Source of the DNA: an uncultured Bacillota bacterium
Lineage (GTDB): Bacteria > Bacillota > Dehalobacteriia > UBA7702
Reading direction: 5' to 3'
NCBI GenBank assembly: GCA_902766525.1
Contig: CACXDX010000091.1
Coordinates: 1-10,773, forward strand
DNA length: 10,773 bases
In this document: piece after piece, positions 6,056-10,773 of the stretch
Layout: each line of letters opens with the position of its first letter
Numbering within the stretch: the stretch's first letter is position 1
Translations under genes and position numbers: made by a program
Notes under the pieces: model-generated
The model's database searches: none
Told to the model about the DNA's origin: nothing
The model's input: only the letters and a program-made list of their open reading frames with translations

Positions 6056-7311
6056 TGCAGGAAACAAGAATCGCTTTGCGTTTTGTCGGACAATATGATA
6101 CAGCCTGCGTCAATGAATATTGCGCGTTGGGCGGATACAGCGGCTTGAGAAAAGCCCTCGCTATGGATAAGAACGCTATCATTCAGGAAGTCAATGCTTC
6201 CGGTCTCAGAGGTTGCGGCGGCGCAGGTTTCCCTGTCGGCAGAAAGTGGGAAATGGTTGCTGCGGCCGAAGGCGGTAATAAATTCGTCGTCTGTAATGCC
6301 GATGAAGGCGAACCCGCCACCAATAAGGACCGCGTAATCATGGCCGGTGATCCTCACAGTCTTATTGAAGGGATGGCCATTGCCGGTTATGTCGTCGGTG
6401 CATCCAAAGGCTATATTTACCTTCGTTATGAATATCCTTATATTTTCCCGGTTTTGGAAAACGCCATTCGTGATGCGCGCGCCGCGGGTTTCCTCGGCGA
6501 TCACATTTTCGGCAGTGATTTCAGTTTTGATATCTCTGTTGTTTCCGGCGGCGGCGCTTATGTCTGCGGTGAAGAAACCGCGCTGCTTGAATCCATTGAA
6601 GGAAAACGCGGCGAACCACGTTTTAAACCGCCTTATCCCGGGACAAGCGGTCTGTACGGCTGCCCGACGCTGATCAACAACGTTGAATCGCTCGTTACGA
6701 TTCCTCCGATCGTATTGAACGGCGGTGCCTGGTATGAATCTTTCGGCCTCGGTGAACATCACGGGACGAAGATCTTTACTCTTTCGGGAAATCTGGTAAA
6801 CCGCGGTGTTTTCGAATTCCCCCGCGGAACCAATCTCCGCCAGCTCATTTATGAAGTCGGCGGTGGCTGCCCCGGCGGTCGTCAGCTCCAGGGCGTTCAG
6901 ACCGGCGGCGCTTCCGGCAATATCATCAATGCCAATATGATTGATATCCCCCTCGATATAGATGACTGTTCCGCTGCCGGAGCGACTTTCGGCGCCGGTG
7001 ACATCATGGTCTTTGATGACAGCAAAGATGTTTTGGAAATCGTTGAAAATCTGATGGAATTCTTCTCCCATGAAAGCTGTGGGAAATGTACTCCCTGCCG
7101 TGAAGGCAATACCCGACTTCTGCAGCTGATTCGTAAAATCAGAAACGGTGAGGGGACATTGGCGGATCTTGACACGTTGGAAGATCTGTCCGAAACAATG
7201 ATGGATTGCTCTCTTTGCGGTCTCGGACAGGCTTCGCCTTCTCCGGTTGTTTCCACATTGCGTAATTTCCGCAATGACTATCTCAGTAAGATCGAAGGGG
7301 GGCTGAAATAA
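6055..7311 (+). CDS. hydB: NADH-dependent [FeFe]-hydrogenase beta subunit (NuoF-like)
   Basis: HydB is the diaphorase subunit: it binds FMN and NAD(H) and one [4Fe-4S] cluster. The FMN/NADH glycine-rich motif GLRGCGGAGFPVGRKW is at residues 50-65, NADEGEPATNKDR at 81-93, and SGGGAYVCGEETAL at 164-177. The cluster ligands are C342, C345 and C348 in SCGKCTPC, with C388 in CSLCGLG. The chain begins directly with the NuoF core and stops at residue 418. It lacks the N-terminal thioredoxin-like [2Fe-2S] domain and the C-terminal two-cluster ferredoxin domain found in bifurcating HydB proteins of about 600 aa. It overlaps hydC and hydA through TAATG. Alternative names are NuoF-like or HndC-like; the operon makes a hydrogenase role secure. 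Confidence 0.95.
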   Translation: MQETRIALRFVGQYDTACVNEYCALGGYSGLRKALAMDKNAIIQEVNASGLRGCGGAGFPVGRKWEMVAAAEGGNKFVVCNADEGEPATNKDRVIMAGDPHSLIEGMAIAGYVVGASKGYIYLRYEYPYIFPVLENAIRDARAAGFLGDHIFGSDFSFDISVVSGGGAYVCGEETALLESIEGKRGEPRFKPPYPGTSGLYGCPTLINNVESLVTIPPIVLNGGAWYESFGLGEHHGTKIFTLSGNLVNRGVFEFPRGTNLRQLIYEVGGGCPGGRQLQGVQTGGASGNIINANMIDIPLDIDDCSAAGATFGAGDIMVFDDSKDVLEIVENLMEFFSHESCGKCTPCREGNTRLLQLIRKIRNGEGTLADLDTLEDLSETMMDCSLCGLGQASPSPVVSTLRNFRNDYLSKIEGGLK

Positions 7312-9035
7312 TGGCAAGACTTACCATTGACGGTCAGACCGTTGAAATTAACGATGGTGCGACGATCTTACAGGCTGCTCGTAAGCTGAACATTAAGATT
7401 CCGACCCTTTGTTACCATCCCGATCAGGCGGTAAAAGCAAATTGCCGCATCTGCGTCGTTGAAGTGGAAGGCAACCGCCTTCTCGTTCCCGCCTGCGCTT
7501 ATCCTGTCAGCGACGGTATGGTTGTTAAAACCAATTCCCGGCGTGTGCGTAAAGCCAGATGGAATATCCTCGAACTGATTTTTTCTCATCACAGCAAAGA
7601 TTGTCTCCAGTGCGATCGCAACGGCAATTGTGAATTGCAGTCCATTGCTCAGGATCTGCATTTTAACAGAGAGCTCCGCTATCCTCAGGCCGTTCGCGGT
7701 AATGGCAAGGACTTTTCCTCGCCTTCCGTTTCCAGAGATCCTTCAAAGTGCATTGCCTGCAACCGCTGCGTTTATGCCTGCAGTCAGATTCAGACCGTTT
7801 TTGCCTTGAGTCGTGAAAACCGCAGCTTTGATTCGGTCATTACACCTGCGTACGGCAGAGGTCTCGGTGAAACTGCTTGTGTGGGCTGTGGTCAGTGTGT
7901 ACAGGCCTGTCCCGTCGGCGCTTTGACGGTTCATGATGATCGTCCCGTTGTTTGGGATATGATTGATGATGAAAATAAGGAAGTCGTGGCACAGGTTGCC
8001 CCCGCCGTTCGTATTACCATCGCCGAAGCTCTCGGCGAAGACCCCGGCGTTGTTTCCACAGGGCGTTTGGTCACGGCGATGAAACGCATCGGTTTCGATA
8101 AAGTATTTGATACGGACTTTACGGCTGACCTTACGATCATGGAAGAAGGTACCGAATTTATCCAACGCCTTACCGGCGGCGGAACCCTGCCGATGATCAC
8201 TTCCTGCAGCCCCGGCTGGATCAAATTTATCGAAACATATTATCCCGATCTTCTCGATCACCTCAGTTCCTGTAAATCTCCGCAGGGGATGTTCGGCGCT
8301 CTGATCAAAGAATATTACGCTCCGAGTCAGGGAAAATCGCCTCTCGATGTTTGCAGCGTTTCGATCATGCCCTGTACGGCAAAGAAATTTGAATGCAAAC
8401 GTCCCGAATTGGGACGCAACGGCTATCAGGATATCGATGTTGTTCTCACGGTTCAGGAACTTGCCCGAATGATCGAAGAATCCGGTATTGATTTTAAGAC
8501 TTTGCCGGAAACGGATTTTGATGATCCCTTCGGTCTCGGTACCGGCGCCGGTGAAATCTTCGGCGCAACCGGCGGTGTTATGGAAGCGGCTTTGCGTTCT
8601 GTATATGAAATCGTCACAAAACAGCAGCTGACCGATATTGATTTCCATGCCGTTCGCGGTTTCGACGGGATCAAAGAAGCCACGATCCAGGTCGGAGATA
8701 TTCCCGTAAAAGTTGCTGTTGCCCATGGTCTCGGTAATGCGAGACAGCTGATGGACGCCATCCGCGAAGGCCGCGCCGATTATCATTTTATTGAAGTTAT
8801 GGCTTGCCCCGGCGGTTGTATCGGCGGCGGCGGGAACCCGATCAAGAACTGGGCGAAAATGGAACATCGCTTTGAAGCGGTCTATGCCACAGACAGAGCG
8901 CTTCCGCTTCGTAAATCTCATGAAAATCCCGTGATCAGCAAGATTTACGAAGAGTATCTCGGCGAACCCGGCGGTCATCTCGCTCACGAATTGCTGCATA
9001 CGACTTATACCGACCGAAGCTATCTCTTAAAATAA
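7311..9035 (+). CDS. hydA: [FeFe]-hydrogenase catalytic subunit, CpI-like (M3)
   Basis: HydA reversibly reduces protons to H2 at the H-cluster. Its 574 aa equal the length of Clostridium pasteurianum CpI, and nearly all ligands fall at the same numbers. The N-terminal [2Fe-2S] uses C34, C45, C48 and C62. The His-ligated [4Fe-4S] uses H94, C98, C101 and C107. Two ferredoxin clusters use C147, C150, C153, C157 and C190, C193, C196, C200. H-cluster motifs are L1 TSCSPGW (297-303), L2 MPCTAKKFE (C355) and L3 EVMACPGGC (C499, C503). L1 has Cys-Ser where CpI has Cys-Cys. It lacks the extra C-terminal [2Fe-2S] domain of Thermotoga HydA. GAAGGGGGG precedes the ATG inside hydB. The maturation genes hydE, hydF and hydG are not in the window. 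Confidence 0.96.
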   Translation: MARLTIDGQTVEINDGATILQAARKLNIKIPTLCYHPDQAVKANCRICVVEVEGNRLLVPACAYPVSDGMVVKTNSRRVRKARWNILELIFSHHSKDCLQCDRNGNCELQSIAQDLHFNRELRYPQAVRGNGKDFSSPSVSRDPSKCIACNRCVYACSQIQTVFALSRENRSFDSVITPAYGRGLGETACVGCGQCVQACPVGALTVHDDRPVVWDMIDDENKEVVAQVAPAVRITIAEALGEDPGVVSTGRLVTAMKRIGFDKVFDTDFTADLTIMEEGTEFIQRLTGGGTLPMITSCSPGWIKFIETYYPDLLDHLSSCKSPQGMFGALIKEYYAPSQGKSPLDVCSVSIMPCTAKKFECKRPELGRNGYQDIDVVLTVQELARMIEESGIDFKTLPETDFDDPFGLGTGAGEIFGATGGVMEAALRSVYEIVTKQQLTDIDFHAVRGFDGIKEATIQVGDIPVKVAVAHGLGNARQLMDAIREGRADYHFIEVMACPGGCIGGGGNPIKNWAKMEHRFEAVYATDRALPLRKSHENPVISKIYEEYLGEPGGHLAHELLHTTYTDRSYLLK

Positions 9036-9049
9036 TAGTTAAAACGTAT

Positions 9050-9089
9050 GAGAAAGAAGGGAATAACCGTATTCCCTTCTTTTTCTTTT
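9050..9089 (+). terminator. intrinsic terminator after hydA
   Basis: Bases 9053-9065 and 9070-9082 form a perfect 13-bp stem (core AGAAGGGAAT / ATTCCCTTCT) with the 4-base loop ACCG. It extends to 16 bp from 9050 to 9085 with one G-U pair. The 3' arm runs into the T-rich sequence TTTTCTTTT. It lies 14 bases after the hydA stop and closes the operon. The A-rich 5' side means it could also work in the other direction. Confidence 0.92.
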
Positions 9090-9151
9090 GATTTATAATT
9101 ATATTTGAATTGAGCGCAAAGCGTTTGTCGGTTAAAAAATTGCATTTATAC

Positions 9152-9181
9152 TTGACGGATATAATACGGATATGATAAAAT
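9152..9181 (+). promoter_or_regulatory. promoter of tRNA-Thr (and possibly the downstream genes)
   Basis: TTGACG (9152-9157) and TAAAAT (9176-9181) are separated by 18 bases, each with five of six consensus bases. The start of transcription would be near 9188, about 52 bases before the tRNA. It is the only good promoter between the hydA terminator and ruvC. Confidence 0.7.
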
Positions 9182-9186
9182 ATCTA

Positions 9187-9229
9187 CATGTAAGCTTCAA
9201 ATTGAAGGTGTACATGCCGCTTTGGGCGG
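9187..9229 (+). promoter_or_regulatory. structured leader between promoter and tRNA-Thr
   Basis: Two hairpins follow each other. The first pairs CATGTA (9187-9192) with TACATG (9211-9216) and CTTC (9195-9198) with GAAG (9204-9207). The second pairs CCGC (9217-9220) with GCGG (9226-9229). Neither is followed by a U-tract, so they are not terminators. They could guide processing of the tRNA precursor or, as DNA, form a palindromic protein site at the start of transcription. Confidence 0.4.
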
Positions 9230-9239
9230 TATCGCAGAT

Positions 9240-9315
9240 GCTACTGTGGCTCAGTTGGTAGAGCAGCGCACTCGTAATGCGCAGGTCAACGGTTCGAGTC
9301 CGTTCAGTAGCTCCA
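9240..9315 (+). tRNA. tRNA-Thr, anticodon CGT
   Basis: The 76-base element folds as a cloverleaf. The acceptor arms GCTACTG (9240-9246) and CAGTAGC (9305-9311) pair, followed by discriminator T and an encoded CCA (9313-9315). The D-arm is TGGCTCAGTTGGTAGAGC, and the T-arm contains GGTTCGAGTCC. The anticodon stem GCGCA/TGCGC encloses CTCGTAA, giving anticodon CGT at 9273-9275, which reads the threonine codon ACG. It is followed at once by a terminator-like hairpin. Confidence 0.97.
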
Positions 9316-9316
9316 T

Positions 9317-9355
9317 AAATCCCCTGTGAATCGTCATCCGATGCAGGGGATTTTT
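9317..9355 (+). terminator. terminator-like hairpin after tRNA-Thr
   Basis: AAATCCCCTG (9317-9326) pairs perfectly with CAGGGGATTT (9344-9353) over 10 bp, and inner ATCG/CGAT arms can add a second short stem. The T-run 9351-9355 follows. It starts one base after the tRNA CCA end and ends only three bases before the AGGAGG of the next gene, so that gene has no room for a promoter of its own after the hairpin. Confidence 0.8.
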
Positions 9356-9371
9356 AACAGGAGGCAAAGAT

Positions 9372-9890
9372 ATGAAACGCAATTCTTTTCTCGTTGTTGT
9401 TGACATGCAAAATGATTTTATTGACGGAGCTCTCGGCAGTAAAGAAGCTGTTGCCATCGTTGATCGTGTGATCCGAACGGTCAAAGAATTTGAAGGCGAA
9501 GTAATTTTTACTCGAGATACTCATGGTGAAAATTATCTGCAAACCCGGGAAGGACGTTTACTGCCGGTGGAGCACTGCATCGAAAACAGTGACGGCTGGC
9601 AGCTCCAACCGGCGCTTAAAGAATTGGCTGAGGGCCGTACCGTAATTGATAAGCCTTCCTTCGGCTCTATGGCTTTGGCGCAGTATATAAAGAGCCGCTG
9701 TGTTCCCGATACCATTGTTCTTATCGGACTTTGCACCGATATCTGCGTGATCAATAATGCCATGATCTTGAAAGCCGCTTTTCCCGAAGCGGAGATATTT
9801 GTTGATTCAAAAGCATGTGCGGGAACAACGCCGGAAAATCATGAAAATGCTTTGAAAGCCATGAAGCAATGTCAGATTCTTATTTTATGA
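9372..9890 (+). CDS. isochorismatase-family cysteine hydrolase, nicotinamidase-like
   Basis: The 172-aa protein has the catalytic triad of the family: D11 in VVVDMQNDF, K94 in VIDKPSFGS and the nucleophile C125 in LCTDICV. The residues D49, H51 (TRDTHGENY) and H68 (LPVEHC) match the metal site of nicotinamidases such as PncA. The likely reaction is therefore nicotinamide to nicotinate plus ammonia, a step in NAD recycling. Other amide substrates remain possible, because the family is broad and PncA proteins are usually slightly longer. A strong AGGAGG (9359-9364) precedes the ATG by seven bases. It is followed by ruvC after 34 bases with no visible terminator, so the two are probably co-transcribed, although NAD salvage and recombination have no obvious functional link. 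Confidence 0.88.
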   Translation: MKRNSFLVVVDMQNDFIDGALGSKEAVAIVDRVIRTVKEFEGEVIFTRDTHGENYLQTREGRLLPVEHCIENSDGWQLQPALKELAEGRTVIDKPSFGSMALAQYIKSRCVPDTIVLIGLCTDICVINNAMILKAAFPEAEIFVDSKACAGTTPENHENALKAMKQCQILIL

Positions 9891-9924
9891 TCTTTTGAAG
9901 TTTTTTATCTGCGGGAGATCCTTT

Positions 9925-10404
9925 ATGGTCATTTTAGGTATCGATCCCGGAACAGCTATTTGCGGTTTCGGTCTTGTCGAGAAAAAAAATTATCAATATA
10001 AGCTTTTGGATTACGGCGCCATCAATACACCGCCGACCATAACTTTGGAAGAACGACTTGTTCGTATTTATGACGGAATAGGTTTGTTGATCGATCGCTA
10101 TCATCCCGAAGAAATGGCTGTGGAAGAACTTTTTTTTAACAACAACGCGAAAACCGCCATTGCTGTGGGACAGGCTCGCGGTGTGATCCTTTTGGCCGGG
10201 GCGCATAAAGGGATCCCGATCTATGAATATACGCCGCTTCAGGTTAAACAGGCCATTGTCGGCTACGGACGTGCCGATAAAGGACAAATTCAATACATGG
10301 TGAAAACAATGTTAAATATGAAAGAGATCCCCAAACCCGATGACGCTGCCGATGCTCTTGCCATTGCTATGTGTCACGGTCAAAGTAATCGTAAATTAAT
10401 GTAG
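9925..10404 (+). CDS. ruvC: Holliday junction resolvase RuvC
   Basis: RuvC is the dimeric, metal-dependent endonuclease that cuts Holliday junctions in recombination and repair, working with the RuvAB branch-migration motor. This copy is 159 aa. The acidic catalytic residues are visible: D7 in LGIDPGT, E67 in AVEELFF, and D140 and D143 in PDDAADALA. FNNNAKTAIAVGQARG and YTPLQVKQAIVGYGRADK are typical family blocks. The frame is open from a TTG at 9895, but the ATG at 9925 has GGGAG (9913-9917) seven bases upstream and gives the standard N-terminus MVILGIDPG, so I chose it. ruvA starts ten bases after the stop, as in most ruvCAB operons. Confidence 0.96.
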   Translation: MVILGIDPGTAICGFGLVEKKNYQYKLLDYGAINTPPTITLEERLVRIYDGIGLLIDRYHPEEMAVEELFFNNNAKTAIAVGQARGVILLAGAHKGIPIYEYTPLQVKQAIVGYGRADKGQIQYMVKTMLNMKEIPKPDDAADALAIAMCHGQSNRKLM

Positions 10405-10414
10405 GAGTTTTGCT

Positions 10415-10773
10415 ATGATCGCATCAGTTCGCGGCGAAATCATTGCCGTAGAAGAAGACGCCCTTGTCGTTTCCGTAAACGGTCTCGGCATCAGAGTCTT
10501 TGCTCCGCTGAATCGCATGGATGGTCTTTATCGACTTAATGAAGAGATTTTTCTTTATACTCATTTTATCGTCAGGGAAGATCAATGGAATCTGTTTGGC
10601 TTTGTCAGCGAGGATGAATTAACGCTTTTTAAACAAATGCTGAATGTTTCCAGCATCGGCGGTAAGATCGCTCTTGCGATTCTGAATCTGCTGTCTCCCG
10701 GTGAAATCGTTTCCGCTGTAAGCAGTGGTGATGCCAAAGTGTTTGAACGTGTTTCCGGGATCGGAAAGAAATC
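10415..10773 (+). CDS. ruvA: Holliday junction DNA helicase subunit RuvA, partial (3' end outside window)
   Basis: The reading frame is open to the end of the window and gives 119 complete residues of about 200 expected. RuvA forms a tetramer that holds the Holliday junction and loads the RuvB motors. The N-terminal OB-fold domain (residues 1-62, MIASVRGEIIAVEED to THFIVREDQWNLFGF) is typical. The first helix-hairpin-helix lies at about 71-90 (ELTLFKQMLNVSSIGGKIALAIL), and the second begins at ERVSGIGKK just before the cut. The first turn reads SSIGGK where many RuvA proteins have SGIGPK or SGVGPK. TAGGAG at 10402-10407 overlaps the ruvC stop and serves as ribosome site. ruvB is expected downstream. 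Confidence 0.95.
   Translation, partial: MIASVRGEIIAVEEDALVVSVNGLGIRVFAPLNRMDGLYRLNEEIFLYTHFIVREDQWNLFGFVSEDELTLFKQMLNVSSIGGKIALAILNLLSPGEIVSAVSSGDAKVFERVSGIGKK

Noticed and set aside
6052..7317. Long open frame (421 codons) on the minus strand opposite hydB
   Set aside because: hydB has all family motifs on the plus strand. The antisense frame has no recognisable domain and no plausible ribosome site, and it arises from the codon bias of the real gene.
7743..8999. Long open frame (418 codons) on the minus strand opposite hydA
   Set aside because: It is a shadow of hydA, whose ligand motifs are all conserved. The antisense product looks like no known protein.
9240..9372. Integration site or mobile element at the 3' end of tRNA-Thr
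   Set aside because: There is no integrase, no repeated copy of the tRNA 3' end in the window, and the downstream genes are housekeeping genes.
9895..9924. TTG start extending RuvC by ten residues
   Set aside because: The ATG at 9925 has a good ribosome site and gives the standard RuvC N-terminus.

Overview
The window reads as ordinary chromosomal DNA of an anaerobic, low-to-mid GC Bacillota. Three things support this: a three-gene NAD-linked [FeFe]-hydrogenase operon, clean Shine-Dalgarno sequences with sigma70-type promoters, and a ruvC-ruvA pair (Bacilli normally lack RuvC; Clostridia and Negativicutes have it). A Clostridia or Negativicutes source is likely, but the sequence alone does not settle the genus. 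I see no integrase, transposase, CRISPR array, phage gene or long repeat. No gene-free stretch exceeds 300 bases.

Left part (1-2890). A tRNA-Val(GAC) on the minus strand has its own near-consensus promoter. Divergent from it runs a likely operon of a small unrecognised protein, trmB (tRNA m7G46 methyltransferase) and thrC (threonine synthase), closed by a strong hairpin. The 209 bases between the tRNA and the first gene hold only the two divergent promoters.

Middle part (2943-5326). Three genes with a stress or detoxification flavour follow: a stand-alone GyrI-like small-molecule-binding protein, a zinc-type cation diffusion facilitator, and a YoaP-like two-domain protein (GNAT plus thioredoxin-like) that overlaps the transporter gene by 20 bases. 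The 231 bases after it hold a strong promoter, a possible Rex operator and a hairpin near the start codon of the next gene.

Hydrogenase operon (5558-9035). hydC, hydB and hydA are tightly coupled (TAATG overlaps at both junctions) and end in a strong terminator. HydC (NuoE-like) and HydB (NuoF-like) would pass electrons between NADH and the CpI-like catalytic subunit HydA. HydB carries only the NuoF core. It lacks the N-terminal [2Fe-2S] and C-terminal 2[4Fe-4S] extensions of the well-studied bifurcating enzymes, and HydA lacks their C-terminal [2Fe-2S] domain. This suggests a simple NADH-dependent, non-bifurcating hydrogenase. The first H-cluster motif of HydA reads Cys-Ser where CpI has Cys-Cys, the most notable residue-level oddity here.

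Right part (9036-10773). A promoter and a structured leader precede tRNA-Thr(CGU). A terminator-like hairpin then sits directly before the Shine-Dalgarno of a nicotinamidase-like cysteine hydrolase, followed by ruvC and the start of ruvA, which runs off the window. No separate promoter for these three genes is visible, so they may depend on read-through of the tRNA hairpin.

I did not find a clearly undescribed system. The best leads are the stripped-down hydrogenase with its motif change, the CDF/YoaP coupling, and the unknown gene before trmB.
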